Source: Dyadobacter sp. Leaf189
GTDB taxonomy: Bacteria; Bacteroidota; Bacteroidia; Cytophagales; Spirosomataceae
Direction: 5' to 3'
DNA length: 64,000 nucleotides
NCBI RefSeq assembly: GCF_001424405.1
Contig: NZ_LMPS01000005.1
Location: 310,001-374,000, forward strand
Shown: in pieces, positions 36,027-45,194 of the stretch
Layout: every line of letters begins with the position of its first letter
Numbering within the stretch: the first letter of the stretch is position 1
Program-made: the position numbers and the translations under genes
Notes under the pieces: generated by a model
Database searches by the model: none
What the model saw: only the letters and a program-made list of their open reading frames with translations
Told to the model about the DNA's origin: nothing

Positions 36027-38456
36027 TCAATCTCCCCGCAAGCTCCTTACGGGATTCATCAGCGCGGCTCTGATACTTTGAAAACTGACTGTTATCAGGG
36101 CAATCGCAATCGCCAGCAGACCGGCTGCTGCAAAGGTCCACAACGGAATGTCCGTCCTGTATGCAAAGTCCTGTAACCACCAGGTCATTGCGTACCAGGA
36201 CAGGGGAGAAGCCAGGAGAATGGCGATACCGACCGGTTTAAGAAAATCCCTCGAAAGCAGCACGACAACACTGCCGACACTGGCGCCAAGTACTTTCCGG
36301 ATGCCGATTTCTTTCGTCCGGTTTTTAGCCGTAAACATCGCCAGACCTAATAAGCCCAGGCACGCAATACTGATAGCTACCACTGCGAACCAGCTGAAAA
36401 GTGTTGCCACCCGCTCGTCGGATTCGTACTGCTGCTGAAAGTGATCATCGAGAAAGAAGAACTCAAATGCATTGCCGGGAAAGGCTTCTTCATAGGTTGC
36501 TTCCAGCGTTTTAACGGTCTGCATTGCATTTTTGCTGCCTAGCGCAACCGTCAAGAAGCTGCTGTTCCAGGGGATATGCTGGAAAATGATGGGGCGGTTG
36601 GCTGTTTTCAGCGATTGCTGGTGAAAGTCATCGACTACGCCGACTATCTTTCTGGGTATCGTGTTGCCAATTTCCTGATCAATCGCCTGTGCTGCACTTG
36701 CAAAGCCGAAAGCCTTTAATGCACTTTCATTGATGATCACGGATCCGTCGTCCAGCGACAGATCTTTGTGGAAGTTTCGTCCTGCCAATAACCTGATCTG
36801 ATAGGCAGGGATAAAATCCTCGTCGATCGCCAGCATACTGCACAGCTTATACTCGGAAGCAGGCTGATGGAATCTTTGCCACTCGTCTGTCCAGAAAATC
36901 TCCTGTCCCGGCACTTCCGACGAGGCTGTTACCCGGCGGAAACCGGTATGTGCCAGTGCCTGGTCTTTGAAAAAACGGATATCATTGGTAAAGCTGTCGG
37001 TGCGCAGCACTTTCGGAGCTTTGATGATCAGTTTCTGATTGATGTTCATTCCAAGATCCTGCGCCTGCATGAAAGTGAGCTGCTGGTTAATAACGAGCGT
37101 GGCGATGATCAGGAATACCGAGATCGTGAATTGAAATACCACCAAAGCTTTACGAAAGGATTCGCCACCGGCTTTCTTCGGCAGATATCCTTTCAGAATG
37201 GCAATCGGTTTGAAGGACGAAAGCACAAAAGCAGGATAGAATGCGGAAAGGAAGAAACCCAGGCAGATTACCGTCAGGGATACCAGCCAGAGTCCCGGGC
37301 TGAGCAGCATGGAGAAGCCGTTTGTCGCCTGTATCCAGTCTGCAAAGAACATCAGTCCGAGCGCGAAGAAACCTACTCCGATAAGCACGGACAGCAGGTT
37401 AAATCCCAAAGATTCAACCAGGAATTGCTGGACCAGCTGCCGTTTTTCAGAACCCAGCGCTTTGCGGATACCAACTTCCTGCGCGCGTTCAATTCCTTTT
37501 GCCGTGGATAAGTTGATGTAATTAAGCCAGCCGATTGCCAGAATAAGGAATGCGACCAGGATCAGCACATAAACGATGACGATCTTTCCATTCGCTTCTA
37601 CTTCTGAGGCAGTTTGCGAATGCAGGTGAATGGAACGCAGGGGTTGTAAAACGAATGCCTGCCGGATATTGTACCTGTTCAGCCGCTTACCGATATTCTT
37701 CTCGATCACACCGGAGAGCCGGGCTTCCAGTGCGGCAGGAGCGGTGCCCGGTTTCAGGAGCAGATAGGTATAGAAATTGGTCCAGTACCAGCCTCCCGTG
37801 GCAAACTGCTTATTTTTAAGCAGGTTTTGAATGGAAAATACGAAGTCGAAGTGAATGTGACTGTTTGAAGGGATATCTGCAAAAATGCCTTCCACTACGT
37901 AATCCCCTCCCTGCCACTCGGAGCTTAACCGGAGCGTTTTGCCAACCGGATCTTCCTGTCCGAAGTATTTCCGCGCCATTGTTTCCGAGATCACAACAGA
38001 CTCAGGTCGACGCAGCACCTGGCCCGCGTTGCCTTTCAGCAGCGGAAATGAGAACACGTTGAATAAAGAAGAGTCGGCGTAAAAGGCTCTTTTCTCGTGG
38101 TAGCTGACAAGGTCGCCTGTCGGTTTTCGGTAACTGATCATGCCGTCGGCCCTGTGTAGCCGCACAAAATCTTCCATCTCCGGAAATGCCTCTTTGATCG
38201 CGGGCGCTTCGGCGTAGTAGCTGATTACACTGCTGTTCGTCAGAACATCCTGTTTATAATCATCAAGCCGGATGCGGTAAATGCGATCTGCTCTGGAGTG
38301 GAATGCATCATAGCTCAGCTCGGAGAAAACATACTGCGTGATCAGTAGAAAAGCAGCTATGCCGGACGCTAACCCGAAAATCATGATAAACGAAATTGAT
38401 TTATCCTTTAACAGATTTCGCCAGGCAATTTTGATGTAATTGTAGAGCATAGCCAA
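36027..38456 (-). CDS. ABC transporter permease of the MacB/FtsX type
   Basis: This 809-residue protein has the Bacteroidota double-FtsX layout: an N-terminal span (~22-42), a MacB-type periplasmic domain (~45-270), three spans (~290-430), a second periplasmic domain (~450-680) and three final spans (~685-800). Core phrases 'IKIAWRNLLKDKS', 'EVGIRKALGSEKRQLVQQFLVES' and 'KEIGIRKVLGASVGSVVVLLSRDF' are FtsX coupling-helix motifs. Such permeases do mechanical or export work with a separate ATPase; none is adjacent, so it is an orphan subunit. An operator-like repeat lies ~40 bp before its start. Confidence 0.9.
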   Translation of the reverse strand: MAMLYNYIKIAWRNLLKDKSISFIMIFGLASGIAAFLLITQYVFSELSYDAFHSRADRIYRIRLDDYKQDVLTNSSVISYYAEAPAIKEAFPEMEDFVRLHRADGMISYRKPTGDLVSYHEKRAFYADSSLFNVFSFPLLKGNAGQVLRRPESVVISETMARKYFGQEDPVGKTLRLSSEWQGGDYVVEGIFADIPSNSHIHFDFVFSIQNLLKNKQFATGGWYWTNFYTYLLLKPGTAPAALEARLSGVIEKNIGKRLNRYNIRQAFVLQPLRSIHLHSQTASEVEANGKIVIVYVLILVAFLILAIGWLNYINLSTAKGIERAQEVGIRKALGSEKRQLVQQFLVESLGFNLLSVLIGVGFFALGLMFFADWIQATNGFSMLLSPGLWLVSLTVICLGFFLSAFYPAFVLSSFKPIAILKGYLPKKAGGESFRKALVVFQFTISVFLIIATLVINQQLTFMQAQDLGMNINQKLIIKAPKVLRTDSFTNDIRFFKDQALAHTGFRRVTASSEVPGQEIFWTDEWQRFHQPASEYKLCSMLAIDEDFIPAYQIRLLAGRNFHKDLSLDDGSVIINESALKAFGFASAAQAIDQEIGNTIPRKIVGVVDDFHQQSLKTANRPIIFQHIPWNSSFLTVALGSKNAMQTVKTLEATYEEAFPGNAFEFFFLDDHFQQQYESDERVATLFSWFAVVAISIACLGLLGLAMFTAKNRTKEIGIRKVLGASVGSVVVLLSRDFLKPVGIAILLASPLSWYAMTWWLQDFAYRTDIPLWTFAAAGLLAIAIALITVSFQSIRAALMNPVRSLRGD

Positions 38457-38496
38457 CGGAATGAATGCGGATGTTGGCTAAATGTATAACTTCTTT

Positions 38497-38526
38497 GTTA
38501 GTTTAAAAACTAAATAGTTAGTTTAA
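38497..38526. promoter_or_regulatory. Repeated TTAGTTT operator before the permease gene
   Basis: TTAGTTT (38498-38504), AA, AAACTAA (38507-38513) form a perfect inverted repeat. The ten bases GTTAGTTTAA (38497-38506) recur directly at 38517-38526. The cluster is 41-70 bp upstream of the permease start on the minus strand and fits a dimeric repressor of the PadR/TetR kind, though no such gene is nearby. Confidence 0.45.
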
Positions 38527-38554
38527 TGAAGAAAGTGGACGGAAAACGCGTTTT

Positions 38555-38953
38555 TTAGCCTCCTAAAAGTGCTTTCAACATCTCCCTGTTCAACGGTTTG
38601 GAGAAGTATCCGCTGACCAGCGGGTGGCTTTCAGCACTTTTCTTATCCTTTGGATCAATAGACGAAGAAAGGATGAAAATAGAAATGCGGGCTGTCAGCT
38701 CTGCGGGGAACAGGCTGATCTGGTCCAGGAACTCCCAGCCACTCATGGTTGGCATATTGATGTCCAGAAAGAGCACCGTATCCGGGTAGTCTGAATCAGC
38801 ATTAAACTCGTTTTTAATAGAGGCCAGAGCCTGGTCGGGATCGTCGAAAAGCTGAATGCGCGCGCCGGGAGCCACATTGGCGATCATATATTTACTGACC
38901 ATGTTATTGACAGGGTCGTCGTCTACAACGATGAATTGAGAGTATAACTTCAT
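38555..38953 (-). CDS. Single-domain response regulator paired with the upstream kinase
   Basis: This 132-residue receiver domain has the acidic pair in 'FIVVDDDPVNN', acceptor Asp in 'VLFLDINMPTMSGWEFL', switch Ser in 'IFILSSSID' and Lys in 'GYFSKPLNRE'. Its ATG overlaps the last four bases of the kinase gene at 38950-41751, so the two are translationally coupled and most likely form one phosphotransfer pair. There is no output domain. Confidence 0.9.
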   Translation of the reverse strand: MKLYSQFIVVDDDPVNNMVSKYMIANVAPGARIQLFDDPDQALASIKNEFNADSDYPDTVLFLDINMPTMSGWEFLDQISLFPAELTARISIFILSSSIDPKDKKSAESHPLVSGYFSKPLNREMLKALLGG

Positions 38954-41751
38954 AGGACAGGATTGTGGAACAAATCTGAGCCAAACTCAATATTGAATTC
39001 GGTACCCTCATTAACACGACTGCTTATACTGATCTTCCCTCCGAGCATTTCCACCTGTGTTTTCACCATGAATAATCCTAACCCTTTACCCTCAACGTGG
39101 TTATGAAAACGCTTGTATAAGCCAAAAATCTGGGCGCCTTTCCTGTCCATGTCAATTCCCATGCCATTATCCCGGAAGGAAATTTTCAGCCTGCCTTCTT
39201 CTACTCTGCTGGTAATGTGGATCACGGGCGACCGATCGGGGCTGCGGTACTTTATACTGTTGGTAATCAGATTGTAGAAGATGCTATACAGGTATGTTTT
39301 CAGGGTAAACAGTTCGTTGCTCGCACTGAAATCGGTGACGATGCTGACCTGCTCTTTTTCAATAATATTCAGCAGGCTCGACCTGATATTCTCGGTCAGG
39401 TTTTGCAGATTCACCAGCTCCTTGTTCTCGCCGACGCCCTGTTTTACCTGCAAAATGGCATTAAGGTCTGAAATGACGTTGTCCAGTCTTTTTACATTCA
39501 CTACAATCCCTTCCAGAAACTGTTCTTTCACCTCCGGAGGATAGTCAGTTTGCGTAATAAGCTCGCCCAACCCGATGATATTGGCGACCGGTGCCCGCAG
39601 GTTATGTGATACGATATAGGCAAACTGGTCGAGTCCCTTGTTCGATTCAGTCAGTTCATTCGCGTAATTTCTCAGGCTTTCATTCAGCTCCGTGAGCTGT
39701 GCTTCTGACCGTTTCCGCTGTGTAATGTCCTTGAAATATGCGGACAAGCCATTTGCAGAAGGGTAGGCGGTAATCTCGAACCAGGTCCGGTCACTTTCGT
39801 AGTAATATTCAAAATGATGGATTGCATTGTTCTCCACTGCCCGCTGGTAGGAGTGATAAATGGCAGTATTGACAATATCCGGAAACGCTTCCCACAGATT
39901 CCGCCCGAGTACGGACTCTTTCGGGCGGTTCAGCAGTATTTCGGCTTTCTTGTTCCAGTAAGTTACCACCCAGTTTTTGTCAAGTGCGTAAAACCCGTCG
40001 CCGATACTTTCCAGAATGATGTTTCTTTCCTGAAGTGCCTTGATCGCCTTTTCGTCTGCCAGCTTTTGCTCGGTAACATCATTCAAAACGCCGAACAAAC
40101 TCACGGGTTCGCCCAGATGATTAAGTTCCAAATGCGTTTGCACGTGCAAGTGCCTGATCTGACCGTCGCGCCGGACAATGCGATGGTGATAGTCGGCGGG
40201 CTGCATGGAGGCAAAAACCTGCTGGTTCTTTTCAACTACGTGTTCCAGGTCGTCGGAATGGACGAACGACAGCCAGGATCCGATAGACTGGATGTTGTCG
40301 CCTTCCGGCAAACCGTAAATCTTGCAGGCTTCGTCGGACCATAAGCTCATATTCGTCACCAGGTCTGTTTCCCAGCTGCCTAAATGTGCGATAGCCTGGG
40401 CCTGACGTAATCTTCTTTCTTTATGTCTGAGCTGTTCGTCCGCGATCAATTTCAATCTTTCCGTTTCAAAAAGGTCCAGTGAAAATGATATTCCCAATGC
40501 AGCTTCTTTCAGCAATGTGATATCAGCATCGGTGAAAGTATCCGTTTCAGAACCGTACAGGTTAAACGTGCCTGTGACAATACCGGATTTTTTAATGGGC
40601 AGGATCATGCAGGATTGGTACCCGGCATTAGCCGCAAGTGCTTTCCAGCTTTCGGATATAAAACTTTCCCGGATGTTGTTGCTAACATAATACGGCCGGG
40701 AATCGAGCATTGTACGGAGCAGATGCTGTTCCTCTGTGGCGCTGGTGAAGCCCAGCAGGCACTCGGCAGAGATATGCTGTTGCTCTACCACATTGATTGT
40801 ATCGTTATGATCGACAAACATGCCGATCCACGCAGCTTCAAACTTCCCCGTCTCGCAGGCAATGCGGCACACCTCTGCGAAAACGGTCTGGGCGTCGGGC
40901 GCGTGTACAAGTGTGTGGTTAACCTGGCTCAGGAATGCATAAAGCCTGTTCAGGTGCAGGAGGTTTTCCTCGCTGACCTTCTGTTTGGTGACATCACGAA
41001 AATTATCTACGATCCCATTGATGGTAGGTTCGTGTAAAAGGTTGGTTACTGTTGCTTCGATCCAGCGCCAGGTACCATCCTTGTGAAGCATCCTGCCGGT
41101 ATGTCCCGGGATTGCCTGGCCCGGGTTGGCGAACACTTTGGCCATGATTTCGTACAGACTGTTCAGATCATCGGGATGCGCCTTGGTGAAAATGTCCATA
41201 CTCATCACTTCCTCGGGCGTATATCCCAGCACGTTTTTCACGGCCAGGGAAGCGAAAGTCGACTTGGCATTTTTGTCGAGTATCACAACGGCATCGGTAC
41301 TATGTTCGATAAGGGTGCGGAATTGCTTTTCGCGGTTGCTTAATTGCTGCAGCAGCGCCTGCTGTTCCCGTTTTACGCCATATGCTTCCAGCGCCCTGTG
41401 AATAGCAAACGGCAGCCTGCCTGCCTGTGACTTGGTTACGTAATCTTCAACGCCCATTAACAGCAACTCCCCGGCCATTTCGTCGCCTACGGCGTCAGAA
41501 AAGACAATAAAGGGGATTATAACCTGGTGCTCCCGCAGTATTTCCATTGCGTGAGAGCAGTCAATGCCGGGTAGCTTGTATTCCGAGATTACAATATCCG
41601 GGGGTGATTCCGAGATGGTGCCGACGAATTCATCACGGGTCGTAACTACGTGTATCTCGGCGTGCAGTTGAGCTTTTAATAGTAACTGTCTGACAATATC
41701 CTCCTGCTCCTCTGAATTTTCCAGTAATACTACTCTCAACATACGCTTCAT
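38950..41751 (-). CDS. Receiver-PAS-GAF-PAS-PAS sensor histidine kinase
   Basis: This ~933-residue protein is taken from the ATG at 41751, because the receiver fold begins right there; an open extension to 41922 has no domain content. Order: receiver-like domain (~4-125), PAS (~150-270, 'VLGYTPEEVMSMDIF'), GAF (~285-440), PAS (~460-570), PAS (~590-690), HisKA ('FAYIVSHNLRAPVANIIGLGELI') and HATPase ('NLITNSIKYRS', 'FRDNGMGID', 'GKGLGLFMVKT'). The receiver has Glu57 in place of the acceptor Asp ('IVISEYKLPG'), so it cannot be phosphorylated in the normal way. It is coupled to the response regulator downstream. Confidence 0.88.
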   Translation of the reverse strand: MKRMLRVVLLENSEEQEDIVRQLLLKAQLHAEIHVVTTRDEFVGTISESPPDIVISEYKLPGIDCSHAMEILREHQVIIPFIVFSDAVGDEMAGELLLMGVEDYVTKSQAGRLPFAIHRALEAYGVKREQQALLQQLSNREKQFRTLIEHSTDAVVILDKNAKSTFASLAVKNVLGYTPEEVMSMDIFTKAHPDDLNSLYEIMAKVFANPGQAIPGHTGRMLHKDGTWRWIEATVTNLLHEPTINGIVDNFRDVTKQKVSEENLLHLNRLYAFLSQVNHTLVHAPDAQTVFAEVCRIACETGKFEAAWIGMFVDHNDTINVVEQQHISAECLLGFTSATEEQHLLRTMLDSRPYYVSNNIRESFISESWKALAANAGYQSCMILPIKKSGIVTGTFNLYGSETDTFTDADITLLKEAALGISFSLDLFETERLKLIADEQLRHKERRLRQAQAIAHLGSWETDLVTNMSLWSDEACKIYGLPEGDNIQSIGSWLSFVHSDDLEHVVEKNQQVFASMQPADYHHRIVRRDGQIRHLHVQTHLELNHLGEPVSLFGVLNDVTEQKLADEKAIKALQERNIILESIGDGFYALDKNWVVTYWNKKAEILLNRPKESVLGRNLWEAFPDIVNTAIYHSYQRAVENNAIHHFEYYYESDRTWFEITAYPSANGLSAYFKDITQRKRSEAQLTELNESLRNYANELTESNKGLDQFAYIVSHNLRAPVANIIGLGELITQTDYPPEVKEQFLEGIVVNVKRLDNVISDLNAILQVKQGVGENKELVNLQNLTENIRSSLLNIIEKEQVSIVTDFSASNELFTLKTYLYSIFYNLITNSIKYRSPDRSPVIHITSRVEEGRLKISFRDNGMGIDMDRKGAQIFGLYKRFHNHVEGKGLGLFMVKTQVEMLGGKISISSRVNEGTEFNIEFGSDLFHNPVL

Positions 41752-42001
41752 TTCAAATGCATTGGATATTGTGACAAATAGCCAGAACCCGGACGATCTC
41801 AGATTTGCGCAACGGATCATTCTACAATGTAATAGTCGGCTAAGTTTTACTCTAATGCAAATGTTGAACCGTTCCGGTTTTAATATAGTAGTGCTGGTGG
41901 TACAGGATCCTGATAAAAGCACAATGCCGCCTGAGGGTCAAGCTGGTTGCGGGTATTTTAAAGGATTAAACCCGGCAGCATTCCACGCATTTGTTTCAGA
42001 T

Positions 42002-42033
42002 AAAAAAAGGCGCCCAGTGTTTGCTGAACGCCC
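42002..42033 (-). terminator. Intrinsic terminator of the T9SS gene remnant
   Basis: On the minus strand a hairpin, GGCG-TT-CAG / CTG-GG-CGCC with a 6-nt loop and a 2x2 internal loop, is followed by TTTTTTTA. It lies 22 bp after the remnant's stop codon. Confidence 0.6.
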
Positions 42034-42054
42034 TTTCTTGAACTCATTAAAATT

Positions 42055-42228
42055 CTATTTAATCACCACAGCCTTCTTGATCTGCTGTCCGTTCTCCCGA
42101 AGGATTCTCACGAGGTAAGTCCCGGATGAATTGTTGGAAAGCGAAATTTTCTCTTTGTGGTTGCCGCGGCCGGCTACTTTCCGCTCCTGTACAACCAATC
42201 CCTTCATATCTATCGGCCTATTTTTTTT
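42055..42228 (-). pseudogene. Remnant of a T9SS-secreted protein (C-terminal sorting domain only)
   Basis: The minus-strand frame ending at TAG (42055-42057) encodes about 57 residues, including 'DMKGLVVQERKVAG', 'SLSNNSSGTYLVRILRENG' and 'IKKAVVIK'. This is the last part of a type A Por-secretion (T9SS) sorting domain, comparable with the ends of the genes at 12384 and 59299. Upstream, the frame is broken by a stop within a run of ten A's (42221-42230 on the complementary strand), and no further cargo sequence was recognised before the LytTR gene. The intact terminator suggests a recently decayed or deleted cargo gene. Confidence 0.7.
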
Positions 42229-42417
42229 TTAGACGAACGTGTCCGGGTTTTCGACGAAATCGTTTTTTTGGTTACAAATGCTTGCTGTCGGGACGACGGC
42301 CGTGCGCAAAAGCCGCCTTGGATGCGACTTTGGGGCGTGCAGGATTTAGCTCATGTGGTGCTTTCGATGAATGAACGTATCTTGCGCGGCAAGTTTTTTT
42401 CTCAACGATAGCGTATA

Positions 42418-43182
42418 ATGGAGATTGATCAGTTGAAGTGCATTATTGCAGACGATGAAAAACCGGCAAGGGAAATCCTTGAAAAGCATGTTCAAAAAAT
42501 CCCTTATCTGAAACTTACCGGGCAATGTGCGAACGCAATGGACGCGCTGATACAGATTCGTGCACAAAAGCCGGATCTTGTTTTTCTGGATATTCAGATG
42601 CCCGGACTAAGCGGAATGGAACTGATTTCTTTGCTTCCCGAGCCCCGTCCGAAGATCATCATTGTTACCGGCGATCCCCAGTTTGCCATCGAAGGGTTTA
42701 ATTCCCAGGTGACCGATTATATCCTGAAGCCGATCTCATTCGAAAGGTTTGCGCGCGCAGTCCTGAAAGCGTATGGCGAGCTTCGGCATCAGGTTTCCGG
42801 CCAGAGTGAACCTCAGCCAGAAACCAAATATGCGAATAACCAGAAAATCAATGTAGAGGAAGACGATTATCTTCTGGTGCGGGATAGTAAGCGGCTTGTG
42901 AGGATCGATATCGAGAAGATTCAGGTTGTTGAAGCCATGAAAGACTACCTCAAAATCTATTGGTCGAACGGCGTGACGGTGTTGCACCAGACGATGACAA
43001 GGATAGAGGAAAAGCTGCCCGGTCAGGTTTTCCTGCGCGTTCACAGGTCATTTATTGTCAGCAGGAAAATCATAGCGGAAATCAACGGCAGCGAAATGAT
43101 CCTGACCACCGGAAAAGTAATCCCGATCGGATCCACCTACCGGGATAATATCCTGAGAGGTCTGGGCGATAATATTTTGTAA
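42418..43182 (+). CDS. LytTR-family response regulator
   Basis: This 254-residue protein has an N-terminal receiver ('CIIADDEKPAREIL', acceptor Asp in 'LVFLDIQMPGLSGMEL', 'YILKPISFERF') and a C-terminal LytTR DNA-binding domain (~145-250, 'YLLVRDSKRLVRIDIEKIQVVEAMKDYLKI', 'FLRVHRSFIVSRK', 'IPIGSTYRDNI'). It is normally paired with a LytS/YehU-type histidine kinase, but none adjoins; the orphan may answer one of the other kinases in the window. Confidence 0.93.
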   Translation: MEIDQLKCIIADDEKPAREILEKHVQKIPYLKLTGQCANAMDALIQIRAQKPDLVFLDIQMPGLSGMELISLLPEPRPKIIIVTGDPQFAIEGFNSQVTDYILKPISFERFARAVLKAYGELRHQVSGQSEPQPETKYANNQKINVEEDDYLLVRDSKRLVRIDIEKIQVVEAMKDYLKIYWSNGVTVLHQTMTRIEEKLPGQVFLRVHRSFIVSRKIIAEINGSEMILTTGKVIPIGSTYRDNILRGLGDNIL

Positions 43183-43249
43183 TGGGGTCGCATTCAGGAT
43201 TCTGAAACAAAGGCTTATTATTCGGGATTTTGTGTAAAACAGCATTACA

Positions 43250-43996
43250 ATGAAGGGTATCAGCTTTGAAACGGTACAGCCCGTGGCAGCATTGGAAGAT
43301 TTGGTGGAAAGCTTTTGGATTCTGACGAATGAGTCGGACGAGCAGAAACCTGCTATTGTATTGCCCGATGGCCGGCTGGATGTGAGCTTTCATTTTGATA
43401 ACCGGCAGTACCTGGGTTTGCATGGACTGGAAACCGGTCCGTCGCAGGTGGAAATTGCGCCGCATTTCAGCATGTTCTGCATCAGCTTCCGGCCTCTGGC
43501 AGCGGAATATCTATTCAAAGCCCATTTGCCGGTGCTACCCGATAGCGTCACCTTATTACCCGCAGACTTTTTCAATGCTACAATCGGGCAATTCGACGAT
43601 GTCAGGCAGTTTGCAGCGCTGTTGACGAATGCACTTTTGGTTTTGATAAAGTCAGATATTGACCCACGCAAAAAAAGGCTTTTCGATCTGATATATGAAT
43701 CTCACGGCGCTATGAGCGTTGCAGAACTTGCTGATCAGGCGGGTTGGAGCAGCAGGCAGATCAACCGCTATTTTCAGGATACATTTGGTTTGTCGCTCAA
43801 AACATATTGCAACGTACTGCGTTTCAAGTCTTCTTTCGGGCATATAAAAGCCGGCAAGCTCTTCCCGGAGGAAAATTATACTGACCAATCTCATTTCATC
43901 CGTGAGATCCGGAAATATGCGGGTGTTATCCCAAAAGAGCTGGCCAGGAACCGGGAAGACCGATTTATACAATTTTCCACTCTTCCTCCCCCATAG
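43250..43996 (+). CDS. AraC-family regulator with DUF6597-type N-terminus
   Basis: This 248-residue protein starts 'FETVQPVAALEDLVESFWILTNE...PAIVLPDGRLDVSFHF', the N-terminal domain typical of a large Bacteroidota AraC subgroup, and ends with an AraC HTH ('MSVAELADQAGWSSRQINRYFQDTFGLSLKTYCNVLRFKSSF', 'YTDQSHFIREIRKYAGVIPKEL'). The TetX-like monooxygenase gene starts 31 bp downstream on the same strand, so the two are probably co-transcribed and the regulator may respond to its substrate. Confidence 0.9.
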   Translation: MKGISFETVQPVAALEDLVESFWILTNESDEQKPAIVLPDGRLDVSFHFDNRQYLGLHGLETGPSQVEIAPHFSMFCISFRPLAAEYLFKAHLPVLPDSVTLLPADFFNATIGQFDDVRQFAALLTNALLVLIKSDIDPRKKRLFDLIYESHGAMSVAELADQAGWSSRQINRYFQDTFGLSLKTYCNVLRFKSSFGHIKAGKLFPEENYTDQSHFIREIRKYAGVIPKELARNREDRFIQFSTLPPP

Positions 43997-44027
43997 TTTT
44001 GTCTTGTTAAATCAAACAAGACAAATC

Positions 44028-45194
44028 ATGGTCATTGAAAATAAAACAATTGCAATCGTCGGCGGCGGGCCCGGTGGTTTAACATTAGCCCGCTTGCTTC
44101 AAATGCGCGGCGCTCAGGTAAAAGTGTATGAGCGTGATATCAATAAAGATGTGCGCGTGCAAGGCGCTACACTCGACCTTCACCAGGAATCGGGTCTCGC
44201 GGCATTAGGCCAGGCAGGACTGCTCGAAGCATTCTTCGCGAACTATCGGCCAGACGCCGGCAAACTGCGCGTTACTGATCAGCACGCGCGCATTCAGTTA
44301 GATGACCACACATCAGAATCGGTGACCGAAGACCGCCCCGAGATCGATCGCGGCCCATTGCGGCGTTTACTCATTGACTCGCTAAATGATGAAACGATCG
44401 TTTGGAACAGTCACTTCCTGTCTATGGACAAAAGCGGGTCGGGCTGGCTGCTGCATTTTAAAAACGGCACCAGTGCCTACGCCGATATCGTGATCGCAGC
44501 CGACGGGGCTAACTCCAAAATACGACCTTATATCACCGACATTCAGCCGATCTATTCGGGCATTACAATCGTGGAAGGCAATGTGTACCATGCCGAGAAA
44601 AATGCGCCGCATTTGCACCAGCTGACGAAAGGAGGGAAGGTTTTTGCATTCGGTCATGAACAATCGCTGATACTGAGCGCAAAAGGTGACGGTAGCCTGT
44701 CATTTTACACGGGCTGCAAGTCGCCTGAGTATTGGGTGAAAGAAAGCGGGATTGACTTTGCAAACAAGCAGGAGGTACTGCATTGGTTTAAAGAAGCGTT
44801 CGGCTCGTGGGACGAGATCTGGCAGGAGCTATTTGCGGGTGACGAGCTATGGTTTGTGCCGCGGCCGCAGTATCATTATCCGACAGATCAGCAATGGGAA
44901 CCGCTCGCTAACCTCACGATGATCGGCGATGCTGCACACCGGATGCCGCCTTACGCCGGCGAGGGCGTCAATATGGCCATGCAGGACGCGATGGAACTGG
45001 CGTCGCATTTAGTAAGTGATGCGTATGTCACAATTCAAGAGGCTATTGCCAGTTTCGAACAGCAAATGTGTAAGCGCGGCGGTATCGTTACCCAAATAAC
45101 GCTTGAATCCACGGAGATGCTGCATTCGGAAGGTGCTGTAAGCAAGCTGTTAGGTATGTTTGAAAATGCCGGGCAGCACGATATTGAACATTAA
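44028..45194 (+). CDS. TetX-like FAD-dependent monooxygenase
   Basis: This 388-residue protein is taken from the ATG at 44028, directly before the FAD motif. It is a class A flavoprotein monooxygenase: 'IAIVGGGPGGLTLARLLQMRG' (GxGxxG), 'VYERDINKDVRVQGATLDLH', the second FAD motif 'MIGDAAHRMPPYAGEGVNMAMQDA', and a C-terminal helix. The phrase order and length closely follow the tetracycline-inactivating Tet(X) family (VYERD...GTLDLH...GL.A...AGLL), though it is clearly divergent. It probably hydroxylates an aromatic compound using NADPH and O2. Whether it acts on tetracyclines cannot be told. A 13-bp-stem hairpin overlaps its stop codon. Confidence 0.88.
   Translation: MVIENKTIAIVGGGPGGLTLARLLQMRGAQVKVYERDINKDVRVQGATLDLHQESGLAALGQAGLLEAFFANYRPDAGKLRVTDQHARIQLDDHTSESVTEDRPEIDRGPLRRLLIDSLNDETIVWNSHFLSMDKSGSGWLLHFKNGTSAYADIVIAADGANSKIRPYITDIQPIYSGITIVEGNVYHAEKNAPHLHQLTKGGKVFAFGHEQSLILSAKGDGSLSFYTGCKSPEYWVKESGIDFANKQEVLHWFKEAFGSWDEIWQELFAGDELWFVPRPQYHYPTDQQWEPLANLTMIGDAAHRMPPYAGEGVNMAMQDAMELASHLVSDAYVTIQEAIASFEQQMCKRGGIVTQITLESTEMLHSEGAVSKLLGMFENAGQHDIEH

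Noticed and set aside
38555-41751. Full two-component pair with a DNA-binding output
   Set aside because: The response regulator is a receiver domain only; no DNA-binding domain is encoded in this pair.
41752-41922. Longer N-terminus for the receiver-PAS-GAF kinase
   Set aside because: The extra 57 residues have no domain or membrane pattern, and the receiver fold begins at the ATG at 41751.
43902-44027. Longer N-terminus for the TetX-like protein
   Set aside because: It overlaps the AraC gene and precedes the FAD-binding start of the family; the ATG at 44028 is adequate.
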